Shown here: positions 38,573-48,901 of the stretch, piece after piece
Layout of the letters: each line of letters starts with the position of its first letter
Position numbering within the stretch: the first letter of the stretch is position 1
NCBI GenBank assembly: GCA_019217005.1
Contig: JAHBNG010000023.1
Coordinates: 87,225-151,224, forward strand
Direction: 5' to 3'
DNA: 64,000 bases
Source of the DNA: Chloroflexi bacterium TSY
GTDB taxonomy: Bacteria; Chloroflexota; Anaerolineae; Caldilineales; Caldilineaceae
Position numbers and translations under genes: made by a program
Notes under the pieces: model-generated
Told to the model about the DNA's origin: nothing
Seen by the model: the letters and a program-made list of their open reading frames with translations, nothing else
The model's database searches: none

Positions 38573-39349
38573 TTGCGTAGGGATTTAGCATATATTTTGG
38601 ATGGTTTTATGGAAAGTATTTATTCAGATGTTACACCTGGAGACGATTGGACGCCTTCAAAGCGTTATCGTTTATTTGCTTGGCTAACACATGTATTCAC
38701 GGCAACAGGAGCAGTTTGGGGTTTGATGGGTATTATCTCAATCGCACAACATCAATGGATGTGGGCGTTTGTCTGGATGGCTGCTGCGGCATTTGTTGAT
38801 GCTTTTGATGGTATGTTGGCGCGACGTGCACGCGTGAAGGAAGTGGTTCCAGAGTTCGATGGTGCATTGCTCGACAATATGGTTGACTTTCTGAACTACG
38901 TAATTGTACCTGCATTTTTTATTTTGGAATATGGATTCTTGCCAGAACGATATGCACTTGTTGGTGTTTTTTTATTGGTTCTGGCATCGACCTATCAATT
39001 TTGTCAAAGCGATGCGAAGACAGATGATCATTATTTCAAAGGGTTTCCTTCCTATTGGAATGTGCTCGTCTTCTATCTCTTTCTGCTCAATCTAGCTGCT
39101 TGGACCAATTTTGTCATTGTTGTGGTATTGGCAATACTCGTTTTTGTTCCCATCAAATATGTTTATCCATCCCGCACAGAGCGTTACCAGCGCCTTACCT
39201 TGCCTTTGGCCATTATATGGGGCATTGTTTGCGTTATCATCTTGATACAATATCCCAATCAAAATCCCTGGTTGATTTGGATTTCACTTTTGTATGCTCT
39301 CTACTATGTTGGAATCAGTCTCTATTCAATGATTACCTATACGAATTAA
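38573..39349 (+). CDS. pcs: CDP-alcohol phosphatidyltransferase, phosphatidylcholine-synthase-like
   Basis: 258 residues with about eight membrane helices. The CDP-alcohol phosphotransferase motif is complete: DAFDGMLARRARVKEVVPEF followed by DGALLDNMVD (D-x2-D-G-x2-A-R-x8-G-x3-D-x3-D class). The preceding WLTHVFTATGAVWGLMGI and later FPSYWNVLVFYLFLL resemble bacterial phosphatidylcholine synthase, which joins choline directly to CDP-diacylglycerol. A TTG start at 38573 has AGAGG upstream; ATG 38609 is the alternative. CDP-diacylglycerol would come from cdsA further along. Other CDP-alcohol transferases remain possible. Confidence 0.78.
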   Translation: MRRDLAYILDGFMESIYSDVTPGDDWTPSKRYRLFAWLTHVFTATGAVWGLMGIISIAQHQWMWAFVWMAAAAFVDAFDGMLARRARVKEVVPEFDGALLDNMVDFLNYVIVPAFFILEYGFLPERYALVGVFLLVLASTYQFCQSDAKTDDHYFKGFPSYWNVLVFYLFLLNLAAWTNFVIVVVLAILVFVPIKYVYPSRTERYQRLTLPLAIIWGIVCVIILIQYPNQNPWLIWISLLYALYYVGISLYSMITYTN

Positions 39350-39394
39350 AGTGATGTCAGTTTGACTGAAGCATCCACGGGTGTAAGATAATAT

Positions 39395-40114
39395 ATGGCA
39401 GATTTAAAATACCAGCGGGTTTTGCTAAAGCTTGGGGGAGAGTCATTGGCAGGGAACGATGGGTTTGGGATTAGCCCCCAAAGAGCAGAAGACGTTGCCA
39501 GTCGCGTACTCAAAATTGTTGATCTTGGTGTCCAAGTTGCAATCGTAATCGGGGCAGGAAATATATGGCACGGGATGCAGGATGGACTACAGCATGGTAT
39601 GGAGCGTGTGACGGCCGATCATATGGGAATGTTGGCAACTGTTATGAATGCACTGTCTCTGCAAGATGCGTTTGAGCGTTCTGGCATGCCTACACGAGTA
39701 TTGACTGGCATCGAAATACGGGCCGTCGCCGAACCCTATATTCAGCGGCGTGCCGTTCGACATATGGAAAAGGGGCGCGTGATTATTTTTGGCGCAGGTA
39801 CTGGCAACCCGTATTTTACAACCGATACAGCGGCTTCTCTTCGTGCAATGGAGATCAACGCCGAAGTGCTCATTAAAGCGACCAAGGTGGATGCTGTCTA
39901 TGAGAAAGACCCGCAAACTTATCCTGATGCAAAACGATTTGAGCAGTTGACATATATTGAAGCATTAAACATGCGTGTTGGCGTCATGGACAGCACTGCC
40001 ATGGCAATGTGTATGGATAATGATCTACCAATTTATGTGATCAATGTGTGGGAAGATGATGCACTGACGAAAGTTGTCTGCGGAGATTCAGTCGGGACTC
40101 TTATTTCCGTTTAA
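39395..40114 (+). CDS. pyrH: UMP kinase
   Basis: 239 residues, normal length. Amino-acid-kinase fold motifs: [32 protein letters not shown], and [17 protein letters not shown]. It phosphorylates UMP to UDP in pyrimidine synthesis. In most bacteria it is followed directly by frr; here an IS pile-up of about 3.7 kb separates them (40130 to 43774). No defects seen. Confidence 0.96.
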   Translation: MADLKYQRVLLKLGGESLAGNDGFGISPQRAEDVASRVLKIVDLGVQVAIVIGAGNIWHGMQDGLQHGMERVTADHMGMLATVMNALSLQDAFERSGMPTRVLTGIEIRAVAEPYIQRRAVRHMEKGRVIIFGAGTGNPYFTTDTAASLRAMEINAEVLIKATKVDAVYEKDPQTYPDAKRFEQLTYIEALNMRVGVMDSTAMAMCMDNDLPIYVINVWEDDALTKVVCGDSVGTLISV

Positions 40115-40129
40115 GGCCATTCCAGAGAA

Positions 40130-41590
40130 CTTTACTTTCTGGTAAAAGAAAAGAGATGAGGTGAGAAATGTGACAAAAAGCGGTTAGCGTTTCATCCTAA
40201 AGGTAGAGAACCCAAAAAGGAGGAAGGAATGCTAACCGCGCCAGAAATAACTATAGCAGTACTGATGAATGTATTGCAAGTAACGCCGGTGGGAACAAAC
40301 GTAAATGTAATGCGTCTGATGTGGGCGATGATGAATGGGTCGTTTCTGAAAAGTCGAGGAGCAATCCATAGTGGATTGAGTGAAAGCGGGTTTGAAGATG
40401 AGGAGCTCCGGCGAAGCTGGTGGAGCTTTCGATATGGATCATGGGATATTGCAAGCCTGCTCTCATCGTGGCAAGAAGAAGTGGAGTGAAAAGCATAGAT
40501 ATCACAGGGTTCTGGCGACCGAAGCTGCAAGGGAAAGTGAACCGACTCTATAACTCAACGGCTCGTCGGGCATTGCCCGCGCTCATCTTTGGAGTGATGA
40601 TAAGCTCGGGGGAGATAGGCGGGAAACGAGTGCCACTGCTCAAGGCAATCATGAGATGCGAGGTAGGCACAAAGGAAAGTGAGTTTCGGAAAAAGCTGCT
40701 GAAAGAGACGAAGAAATCACTGGAGTCAGACGAAGTGGCGGTGGTCGATGCCGGGTTTACAATCAGAGAAATGCTAGAAAGCGACGTCGACCGATTTGTC
40801 CTTCGGGAAGCGATTAACTGCACAGCGCGCCGCAATGAGTTACCCGAACGTAAGGAAAAAGGCAGACCACCCGAATATGGTGATATTGTGCGTCCGCTCT
40901 CTCGATGCTATAGGGAAAGCGACTCGAGGCCACAACTCCAGACTCGTTTGGTCAATTTGTCTATAGTGGTCGCCTGATTCGCTATCAAGCATGGCACAAT
41001 CTCGTCCCCAGGACAACCAAGGTGGATACAGCCAACCGCACCTATTCGATTTACGTCTTTCAGGATCCTGCTTATCACACACCTTTGGTTCTGGCGACCG
41101 TCATGGCTTTACAAGCTGAAACCATTTATCTTTTCTATCTGGAGCGCTGGCCTGTTGAACATCCCCCCCTTGGCTTCCAAGCAGATGATTGGCTTACATC
41201 GTCAATTTGTTCATGCCGATGAGGCTTGCTTCCGCTTACCTGAACTGGGGCTGCTGGCTGGCAATCTTCTTTCCCATTTAGCCGCTTCTCTTCCTCCCAT
41301 ACCGACTGGCTACTGGGATCGAGAGCCTCAAGCCACTCCCGGCAGGCTGCGCCGCGTTCTCTCGAGTGCTCTTTTTCCAACTCCCGACCAACTCGACCCT
41401 GACTTTCGGAAAAAGGCCTCGGTTTCACACCATTTACCTAAAGGCGTTCTCGCTCATCGCCGCCTCAATGCCGCTGCTTAAACTAGCCGAGCACTATTTT
41501 TACATTTTATCCCGTTTTTTCAGGGTGGATTCTTTTTTCCGCCCCTTTCGGTTTGCCCTTTGTCACTCAAGCCTTTACCAGAAAGTAAAG
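40130..41590 (+). mobile_element. Unassigned DDE insertion sequence, copy B
   Basis: 1461 bp, same ends as copy A (CTTTACTTTCTGG...CCAGAAAGTAAAG), 5-bp duplication GAGAA at 40125-40129 and 41591-41595. It starts 15 bp after the pyrH stop. The transposase is broken into several frames (40229-40489, 40420-40977, 41022-41222). Copy B lacks about 30 bp present in copy A near 23940-23985, and the two differ by scattered substitutions, so both are decaying. Confidence 0.87.
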
Positions 41591-41961
41591 GAGAAATAAA
41601 TCTCTAATTTGCCCAATCGATTTTTCTGGAATCAGCAATTGTCAATTCAAAGCCGCCAGATGACAGTCACTCCCGCGCCGAGTCGAGAGAATGGTCTAGA
41701 TCCGCCCCATCGCACCCCTTAAGTGACAGTCATCTCGCTCTCCATGTGGGTTGGAGATCAGCTGAGCGGAAGTGTTTGCGAAGCAGTCGCTTGCGACACC
41801 GCCACTTTTCGACCCAGCGAGGAAGAAAGAGCGGCCATCCAGGTTTGATTGCGAGCAGTGGCTGTCACCTGGAGCGGCGATGGCACCAAATTTCTGACCA
41901 GGATTGGATCTAACCTCGAATTTACAATTGCTGCTCTGGAATGGCTTGAGCTTTTCCAGAG
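41591..41961. other. Gene-free remnant between two IS elements
   Basis: No gene recognised. AGATGACAGTCACT (41658-41671) and AGTGACAGTCATCT (41722-41735) form a 14-bp inverted repeat with one mismatch, likely another small palindromic element. The stretch is flanked by IS copy B and MITE family 2 copy 3 and looks like old insertion debris. Confidence 0.4.
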
Positions 41962-41969
41962 CAAATTAG

Positions 41970-42124
41970 GGGGTGGTTCAAAATTAGGTTTACACTTTTG
42001 ATATATAGACAAAAATCTATATGAGACCGTTTTCTCTCTGAGAACCGGCGAAATCAGAGAATATAAACGTTCTTTCTGTTTCTAAAAGTGTAAACCTATC
42101 TATCCAGCTAAAATGAACCACCCC
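41970..42124 (+). mobile_element. MITE family 2, copy 3 (155 bp, diverged)
   Basis: Same length and ends (GGGGTGGTTCA/TGAACCACCCC) as the other two copies but with more internal substitutions. The exact 8-bp duplication is CAAATTAG (41962-41969, 42125-42132), the reverse complement of the duplication at copy 1. Older than copies 1 and 2. Confidence 0.92.
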
Positions 42125-42158
42125 CAAATTAGGGATTTCAATTGTTGGAAAAGCCTAA

Positions 42159-43774
42159 TACTACTGTGCATCAAGTAAAGGCTCGATAATGTTCGATTTT
42201 TGCACAAGATAATGCGAGCGTTTAGCGGAAACAAGACGACGTTGCTTGTAGCGAAGGCGCTCGATAGTCTCAGCGAGTGTCAAGACAGGTTTAGGCAGAA
42301 CGGCATGGAGAAGTTCAACAACCTGTGGCAAAGTGAGAGCGGGGGCATCATATTTGAGGAAAAACTGAGAACGAGCCAAGAAACCAAAGGCCAAAATGAC
42401 TAAGGTCATATGATGATGCCAACCGAGCCAACTGCGAGTTTCATATTCGTTGAGTCCGAGAAACTGCTTGGCTTGTTCAAAAATGGTTTCAATGGGCCAA
42501 CGCAAAGCAGAAACAGTGGCGAAGTCATCCAAGGAAGTCTCAAGGGGGTGCATTGGAGAGAAAGTATTGCAGAGAGCAATCGGGATTGCGGCGGACGATG
42601 AGCCAGAGAGCAGAACCGGGGAGCCCATTGCGGACAGAGACAATGCGGCGACAAGCAATGGAAGCAACGATGAAGCCCTTGGAGCCCTCTTTGAGAACAT
42701 GCTGTTGCCACTCATGCTCCTGGAAGGTGTCAGCGAGTTGAGCAACGGTGAGAGGCGTAGGTTCACCAGGCCGGACGCGGAGCTTGGAAGCTTTTGCGCC
42801 CGCGTCCAGATGATGCGGGCAGATAGGTCTGGGGGCTGGAGGTCCAGACACGAGTCTCTTTGGGCACTTCAGCAAAGTAGCTGTAAGCGGTTTGGCCATC
42901 AATGCAGTCAAGCAGATGAGTATCTTTGCCAAAGGCTTCATCCATAGTGATCCAGCGGATGGGCAACGCACCCAGGGCGTGCGTCTGCTCAATCATGGAC
43001 CAAGCCAATTCATTTTTTTGTTTGGAAGGTCAGGTCAGTGGGAAGACCGGTTTTGTACCGCTTCTCTGCATACTCATCACTAAACCATTCTTGGGGGGAT
43101 ATACAACCGACAGTTCAGTAAGGTATAGCCATGAGAGCTATTATATCCCAGGAAGACTCCGGCTTGACAGTTGGCGATCTTGCCCAGTTCGCCACACCGC
43201 TGCCGCTTGACGCCCACTGACTCTTCTCCTTGCTTGGGAATGTCGCTCCCATCCAGGAGTAAGACGCCATTTGCGTCTCCCAACAACTCACCTGTCTGTC
43301 GAGTATGTTCCGCCAGCATCGCTTCACCGCTCCAGCGGCTCTGACCCACAAAGCTTTGCAGGGGGCGTACACCCGATTCTCCTACTGTCGCCAGCGCGAT
43401 GTTCTCGGCCGATTTGCGTTTGATTTCGGGGTCTAACAAGCCTCGCATGTAGTGGTACGCATGCTCTCTCTGAGCCACATGGCTGAAGTATGGACTATAT
43501 ATGGCATGATACTCCTGGAGTTGGTCGGCCAGTGCCGCCAGTTGCTCTTCTGTCAGTTCCAGCAGCGGCGGGCTTTCCAGTTGGCTGTAGTCATATTGAT
43601 TGACTGCTTGAGCAAGTTTCATCTTGATTTCCTTTCATCGAAGACTGCTTCATTTTATTGGCTCTTCAGTCTATCTCATTTTTCCTTTGCATTCTGTTTG
43701 CGTTTTGTTAGCAATATGCCCAGAAATATAACGAATTTCCTTTGTGTTTCACAATATATTGCTGCACAGTAGTA
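42159..43774 (-). mobile_element. IS701-like element, copy 2
   Basis: 1616 bp, ends TACTACTGTGCA, duplication CTAA (42155-42158, 43775-43778). Nearly identical to copy 1. The transposase runs 43622 to 42161 on the minus strand but is frameshifted at several runs: G6 near 43093 (G5 in copy 1), T7 near 43015, T4 near 42793 and G5 near 42545. Two differently damaged copies together spell an intact protein. Confidence 0.9.
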
Positions 43775-43778
43775 CTAA

Positions 43779-43889
43779 GAGCGTGTTTTAAAAGTCATTC
43801 TGAGGAGGCTTTGCGACGAAGAATCCCACGTTCCAAGTGCAAAAAGAGGATTCTTCGCTCCGTTCCTACGCTCAGAATGACACGCTCTA
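43779..43889. repeat. Palindromic intergenic repeat (CATTCTGAG type)
   Basis: AGAGCGTG...TCATTCTGAG at the left is matched by CTCAGAATGACACGCTCT at the right, with internal GAAGAATCCC/GGATTCTTC. It is a hairpin-forming repeat of about 110 bp between IS701 copy 2 and frr. Similar CATTCTGAGCGAAGAATC-type words are common intergenic repeats in unrelated bacteria. Confidence 0.65.
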
Positions 43890-43996
43890 AGTGCATCGAT
43901 TCAAATTGGCTCTTTTCGTAGATAAGCCAAACTTTGTTAAAATGGTATTTGTTATTATCTATTAAGTGAGTGCGGTATAATAAGGAGCGGCTCCAA

Positions 43997-44554
43997 ATGA
44001 TCGAAGAAATCAAGGCAGATGCGGCAGCACGTATGCGTAAAACCATTGAGTCATTGCAGAATGATTTTTTAACAATCCGTACGGGGCGTGCATCGCCTGC
44101 TCTAGTTGAAAAACTATCGGTTGAATATTATGGACAACCAACACCCTTACAGCAATTAGCAGCTGTTTCTGTGCCAGAAGCGCAAATGCTGTTGATACGG
44201 CCTTATGCTGCAACCGATATTCCGGACATCGAGAAAGCAATCGCAAAGTCAGATTTAGGGCTGACACCATCCAATGATGGTCAGCAGATTCGTTTGGTCC
44301 TTCCTGCTCTGACAGAGGAGCGTCGTCGTGAGCTGACGCGTGTAGTTGGCAAACGTGCGGAGGAAGCGCGCGTTGCTGTCCGCAATATTCGACGAGACAG
44401 CATCAATGATTTGCGGGAATTTGAAAAAGAAGGAATGATTTCTGAAGATGAACGGCATCGCGGTCAAGATGAGGTGCAAGAGGTCACGAATACATTCATT
44501 GATGAAGTTGATCAGGTTAAAAAGGCCAAAGAAGAAGAGATCATGAAAATTTAA
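43997..44554 (+). CDS. frr: Ribosome recycling factor
   Basis: 185 residues from ATG 43997, which is preceded by AAGGAG; an in-frame upstream start at 43970 is less likely. Conserved elements: [27 protein letters not shown], and [20 protein letters not shown]. It releases ribosomes from mRNA after termination with EF-G. It forms the start of frr-uppS-cdsA, separated from pyrH by IS elements. No defects. Confidence 0.96.
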   Translation: MIEEIKADAAARMRKTIESLQNDFLTIRTGRASPALVEKLSVEYYGQPTPLQQLAAVSVPEAQMLLIRPYAATDIPDIEKAIAKSDLGLTPSNDGQQIRLVLPALTEERRRELTRVVGKRAEEARVAVRNIRRDSINDLREFEKEGMISEDERHRGQDEVQEVTNTFIDEVDQVKKAKEEEIMKI

Positions 44555-44730
44555 TTCCATTCTCATTTTGACAGCGATTACTGGTGCTCCTCTTTATTAT
44601 ACCTGGCTGTGACATGCCTTTTTTGAGACCCAATCGTACTGAAACCCATACCTAAATTTAGCTGAACACCGAAAATTGCTGCGTTTTTAAGATATTTCAA
44701 GGATAGAGCGAATATAAGGGTTTTTAATGG

Positions 44731-45501
44731 TTGCTAACCGATCAAACAACAATGCAAACGTATGCAGGACAAGCCACACCTGAATCAAACGGTCGCCTCT
44801 CTTTACAGTCAATTCCACACCATGTTGGCATTATTATGGATGGCAATGGACGGTGGGCACTGAGTCGTGGACTGCCACGATTAGCAGGACATCAACGTGG
44901 TGTCGATAATATCCAACGCATATTGGAATGCTGCGTTGAGCATGGAATCAAAGTATTAACTATTTATGCTTTTTCAACGGAAAACTGGAATAGACCTCCA
45001 GAGGAAGTCAATGGTCTCATGCGCCTACTTGGTTTGACCATTCAGCGTCAGCTCAAGGAACTGCACAAGAATGGAGTACAAATCAGACACAGCGGTAGAA
45101 TGACAGGGATCAATCATCAACTGCAAAAGCAAATTCGTCACGCATTAGAAGTCACGCGTCACAACGAGCGCATTATTCTAAACGTTGCTTTTAACTACGG
45201 AGGTCGGGCCGAAATCCTTGATGCTGTGCGAAGAGCGATTGCTGACGGGATCGATCCCGATGATCTAACCGAAGAGCTTTTCAGCCAATACCTCTATACA
45301 AGCGATTTGGCTGATCCAGACTTAATTATTCGCACTGGAGGCGAATGGCGTCTGAGTAACTTTCTGATCTGGCAAGCCGCTTATGCAGAATACTATACAA
45401 CGCCAACCTATTGGCCTGATTTCAACGAACAAGAGCTCTATATGGCGCTTGCTGAATACAATGATCGCGAGCGGCGCTTTGGACGTGTTCGAAATGCATA
45501 A
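44731..45501 (+). CDS. uppS: Isoprenyl (undecaprenyl) diphosphate synthase
   Basis: 256 residues from a TTG at 44731; ATG 44752 is an alternative. [21 protein letters not shown] contains the catalytic Asp and diphosphate-binding residues; [15 protein letters not shown] and [21 protein letters not shown] are diagnostic for cis-prenyltransferases. It makes the lipid carrier used for cell-wall and glycan synthesis. It lies between frr and cdsA, a common bacterial order. Confidence 0.94.
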   Translation: MLTDQTTMQTYAGQATPESNGRLSLQSIPHHVGIIMDGNGRWALSRGLPRLAGHQRGVDNIQRILECCVEHGIKVLTIYAFSTENWNRPPEEVNGLMRLLGLTIQRQLKELHKNGVQIRHSGRMTGINHQLQKQIRHALEVTRHNERIILNVAFNYGGRAEILDAVRRAIADGIDPDDLTEELFSQYLYTSDLADPDLIIRTGGEWRLSNFLIWQAAYAEYYTTPTYWPDFNEQELYMALAEYNDRERRFGRVRNA

Positions 45502-45507
45502 TCAATC

Positions 45508-45587
45508 GCTCATCTCCCAAAAGTGAGCCTCCTGCTAGTTCTCGAGCAGTGAGAGTCTCCGTTATGCATATTCGTGGTAGATGAGCC
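45508..45587. repeat. Repeat family 3 (GCTCATCT ends), copy at the cdsA start
   Basis: 80 bp from GCTCATCTCCCAAAAGTGAG to GGTAGATGAGCC, imperfect inverted ends matching the copy in the recA leader. It fills the uppS-cdsA gap and its right end runs into the proposed cdsA start region, so the original cdsA ribosome-binding site may have been displaced. Confidence 0.65.
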
Positions 45588-46413
45588 ATCAATATGTAAA
45601 CGCGTGATTACTCGCATTGTTGTTGCACTTCTTGGTCTACCCTTCATCATCATTCCAGTTTGGTTAGGCGGAATCTGGATTCAACTGCTTCTCGTCTGCG
45701 TTGCTTTACTGGCAGGAGTTGAATTTTTCAATCTGTTGAAAACTGGTGGTTATCAGCCTGTTACTTGGATCGGGCTGCCTTGGCTTGTTCTTATTGTTCT
45801 CTCTTTTGCCCAGCCAATTGATCGGATCATCACATATCCAATCAGTCATCTGCTAACCCTGCCGTTTCTGTTGACATTTGGATTAATGGTGACCATTACC
45901 TATACACTTTTTCAGCCTGCCAAGCCGCTCTTGATCTGTATATCAACCATAGGCGGCGCTGTCTATCTCGGTATGCTCATTGGCGAGATTCTGGCCTTAC
46001 GTTTTGTTGATAATGGTCTTTGGTGGTTTCTGTTAGGCTTATTGATCACCTGGGCCAATGATACCGTTGCATACTTTGTTGGGGTCTGGTTTGGAAAAAA
46101 CAGGCTTTGGCCACGGTTGAGCCCCAAGAAAACCTGGGAAGGGACGATTTCGGGCTGGGCCGGAGCAGCTTTGATGAGTGGATGTATTGCCTGGTTGACA
46201 CCGCTTCCCATTCATTTTGGCATTGGCGCGCTTCTCGGAGCGATAGGAGGAATCCTCGCACTATTTGGCGATCTTTCCATTAGTATGCTGAAGCGTCAAG
46301 TAGGTGTCAAAGATTCTAGCGCACTTTTCCCTGGTCATGGCGGTATGCTAGATCGCCTGGACAGCATTTTATTTGTCCTACCATTTCTTTATCATGTTGT
46401 TCTTATCCTATAG
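45574..46413 (+). CDS. cdsA: Phosphatidate cytidylyltransferase
   Basis: About 270-279 residues, eight or so membrane helices. The C-terminal signature LKRQVGVKDSSALFPGHGGMLDRLDS is complete (K-D, H-G-G, D-R-x-D), as is SPKKTWEGTISG. It makes CDP-diacylglycerol from phosphatidic acid and CTP. The longest start, GTG 45574, falls inside the 80-bp repeat; GTG 45604 (VITRIVVALLG) is where typical CdsA sequences begin. The product feeds the phosphatidylcholine-synthase-like enzyme. Confidence 0.93.
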   Translation: MVDEPSICKRVITRIVVALLGLPFIIIPVWLGGIWIQLLLVCVALLAGVEFFNLLKTGGYQPVTWIGLPWLVLIVLSFAQPIDRIITYPISHLLTLPFLLTFGLMVTITYTLFQPAKPLLICISTIGGAVYLGMLIGEILALRFVDNGLWWFLLGLLITWANDTVAYFVGVWFGKNRLWPRLSPKKTWEGTISGWAGAALMSGCIAWLTPLPIHFGIGALLGAIGGILALFGDLSISMLKRQVGVKDSSALFPGHGGMLDRLDSILFVLPFLYHVVLIL

Positions 46414-46508
46414 ATTGATACTTGCTACACAACCAATTCTCTCAACTAGTACCACGCAAGACGCACCACATTTGACACGCTGGGCGTCCTATTTCTCAAA
46501 ATAATCAC

Positions 46509-47693
46509 ATGTCCAAACTCGCAATAAACGGCGGCACGCCAATTCGCACAAAACCCTGGCCTCCTTGGCCTCAGTGGGATGATCGAGAGCGAGGGCGCCT
46601 GCTGGGCGTTCTTGATTCTGATGAATGGGGTGGCTATCATCCCGCTGTGGGCGAATTTGAAAACGCCTTTGCCCAACTCCACCAAGCCAAACATTGTATC
46701 GCTGCCGCCAATGGCACGCTGACACTCGAGGCCGCATTGCGCGCCTTGGATGTAGGGACGGGCGATGAAGTCATCATTCCTCCTTACACATTCATCGCGA
46801 CAGCCAATGCTCCTCGCCTGGTCGGGGCAACGCCAGTCTTTGTTGATATTGAACCGGATACCTATAATTTGGACGCCGCGGCTGTTGAGGCGGCTATCTC
46901 ATCAAAAACCAAGGCCATCATTGCTGTACACTTTGCAGGGTTGCCTGTCGATCTCGATGCATTGCTTCCACTTGCCGCGGAGCACAATATTCCCGTCATT
47001 GAAGACGCTGCGCATGCACATGGTAGTACGTGGCATGGTCAACCAGTTGGAACGCTGGGCCAAATCGGCTCTTTTAGCCTGCAAGCGAGCAAAAACCTGA
47101 CGGCGGGTGAAGGGGGGATTCTGCTCACAAATGACAACAAATTGGCTGAACGACTCTGGAGCTTTGTCAATCAAGGACGTTCGCCCACTGGCGAATGGTA
47201 CGAGCACTCAAATTTAGGGAGTAATCTACGCATTTCTGGCTGGCAGGCCGCGATTCTGCTTGGACAGCTTGAGCGATTTGAGGCCCAATTTGAACGACGA
47301 CAGATCAATGCACGTCAACTCCATGCCATTTTGGCCGAAATCCCTGGCTTGGAGCCGATGCGGTGGGACGAACGATGTGAACGACATGCCCATCACCTCT
47401 TCATGATGCGTTATGACCCGACACAATTCGCTGATCTTACGCGCGAGGATTTTGTGACAGCATTGAAGGCAGAAGGCATCAACTGTTCCACGGGCTATCC
47501 GTTCCCACTTTATCATCAACCTCCGCTTAACGCCGACCACAGCCGCATCATGCCTTGTCCAGTCGCAGAGAAGGCTTGTCAGGAAGTGATTTGGATCTCT
47601 CAAAATGTGCTTCTGGCAGAACCGGAAGAGATGGACGATATTGCGCAAGCGATTGTGAAAGTACGCGAAAGCAGAGTAGGGGTTAAGAACTAG
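46509..47693 (+). CDS. DegT/DnrJ/EryC1/StrS-family PLP aminotransferase
   Basis: 394 residues. EDAAHAHGSTWHG carries the PLP-binding Asp and FSLQASKNLTAGEGG the Schiff-base Lys (about residue 196). YTFIATANAPRLVGATPVFVDIEPDTYNLD is a family hallmark. Members transaminate keto-sugars or act on inositol/sugar-acid derivatives. It lies 8 bp before mannonate dehydratase, which suggests a role in sugar-acid metabolism rather than antibiotic sugar synthesis; the substrate is not determined. Confidence 0.88.
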   Translation: MSKLAINGGTPIRTKPWPPWPQWDDRERGRLLGVLDSDEWGGYHPAVGEFENAFAQLHQAKHCIAAANGTLTLEAALRALDVGTGDEVIIPPYTFIATANAPRLVGATPVFVDIEPDTYNLDAAAVEAAISSKTKAIIAVHFAGLPVDLDALLPLAAEHNIPVIEDAAHAHGSTWHGQPVGTLGQIGSFSLQASKNLTAGEGGILLTNDNKLAERLWSFVNQGRSPTGEWYEHSNLGSNLRISGWQAAILLGQLERFEAQFERRQINARQLHAILAEIPGLEPMRWDERCERHAHHLFMMRYDPTQFADLTREDFVTALKAEGINCSTGYPFPLYHQPPLNADHSRIMPCPVAEKACQEVIWISQNVLLAEPEEMDDIAQAIVKVRESRVGVKN

Positions 47694-47701
47694 GAAGACG
47701 C

Positions 47702-48781
47702 ATGAAACTTGGTCTCGGGCTTTATCGGCAGATGCTCACACCCGATAACTTTCGCTTTGCCCGGCAGGCGGGTGCGACGCATATTGTGGCACACTTAACC
47801 GACTATTTTAAGGATGCAGAGAGTCTTTCGACGGCATCTGGTGGTGACGTCTGGGGCATTACGCAAAACCAAGATCGGTTGTGGAGCTATGAGGAATTGC
47901 GCGATCTGCGAATGACTGTTGAGGCAGAAGGGTTGCAGTTAGCAGCATTGGAAAATTTCGATCCCTCCCACTGGTACGACATCTTGCTGGACGGGCCACA
48001 GAAAGCGTGGCAGACCGAAAATCTGAAGACCATCATTCGCAACATGGGGCGAGCAGGAATCCCTTGCATGGGATATTACTTTAGCGTTGCTGGCGTTTGG
48101 GGGCGGGTTTCCACTCGAGGTGCGCGTGGGCAGGCGGAGACCGTGGGATTTGTTGCGGAACAAGCACCATCTCATGAACCAATTCCGCACGGCGAAGTTT
48201 GGAACATGATCTACGATCCAGAGGCACCTCCTGGTACAATTGATCCTGTCAGTTCAGAGCAGATTTGGCAGCGCCTAAACGACTTTCTGACTGAGTTGGT
48301 GCCTATAGCCGAAGAAGCAGGTGTCCGCCTTGCTGCACATCCTGACGATCCACCATTGCCCGTTGTCCGCAATACAGCCCGCCTGGTTTATCAACGTAGT
48401 GGGTATCAACGCCTTCTCGACCTGGTTTCCAGTTCGTCAAACGGTCTGGAGTTTTGTCTGGGCACTCTGGCAGAAATGGAAGAAGATGAGATGTTTGACG
48501 ATTTCTACCAGATGGTCGATCATTATAGCAAACAAGACAAAATCGGATATATTCACTGTCGCAACATCCGAGGCACAATCCCCAACTACCACGAAGTCTT
48601 CATAGACGAGGGGGACATCGACATCGTCCGTGTGCTGCGTATTCTGCACCGCAACGGCTTCGACGGCGTCATCATTCCCGATCACACGCCACAGATGACT
48701 TGCGGTGCGCCCTGGTATGCGGGGATGGCTTATGCGTTGGGGTATTTGAAGGCAGTGATGAGGATGATTGAAGAGACATAA
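47702..48781 (+). CDS. uxuA: Mannonate dehydratase
   Basis: 359 residues, normal for UxuA. Metal-site and family segments include GMGYYFSVAGVWGR-like text (CMGYYFSVAGVWGRVSTRGARG), RLAAHPDDPPLP, GLEFCLGTLAEM, YIHCRNIRGTIPNYHEVFIDEGDIDI and GVIIPDHTPQM. It dehydrates D-mannonate to 2-keto-3-deoxygluconate in glucuronate breakdown. The last 63 bp of the gene (48711-48773) are duplicated at 49359-49421. Confidence 0.92.
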   Translation: MKLGLGLYRQMLTPDNFRFARQAGATHIVAHLTDYFKDAESLSTASGGDVWGITQNQDRLWSYEELRDLRMTVEAEGLQLAALENFDPSHWYDILLDGPQKAWQTENLKTIIRNMGRAGIPCMGYYFSVAGVWGRVSTRGARGQAETVGFVAEQAPSHEPIPHGEVWNMIYDPEAPPGTIDPVSSEQIWQRLNDFLTELVPIAEEAGVRLAAHPDDPPLPVVRNTARLVYQRSGYQRLLDLVSSSSNGLEFCLGTLAEMEEDEMFDDFYQMVDHYSKQDKIGYIHCRNIRGTIPNYHEVFIDEGDIDIVRVLRILHRNGFDGVIIPDHTPQMTCGAPWYAGMAYALGYLKAVMRMIEET

Positions 48782-48829
48782 TACTAAGTCCATCGCCTAG
48801 ACATAACTCGTAGATTTGTGGCATATATG

Positions 48830-48864
48830 GTCGTGTCGAAACAGCGACACGGTCTGTTTTATTA
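48830..48864 (+). terminator. Possible terminator after uxuA
   Basis: CGTGTCG and CGACACG form a 7-bp stem around AAACAG, followed by GTCTGTTTTATTAT. It is 50 bp after the uxuA stop; the T run is short, so the call is moderate. Confidence 0.45.
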
Positions 48865-48901
48865 TGAATCAGCTAGCTTATTGAATAAGTACAACGCATC
48901 A

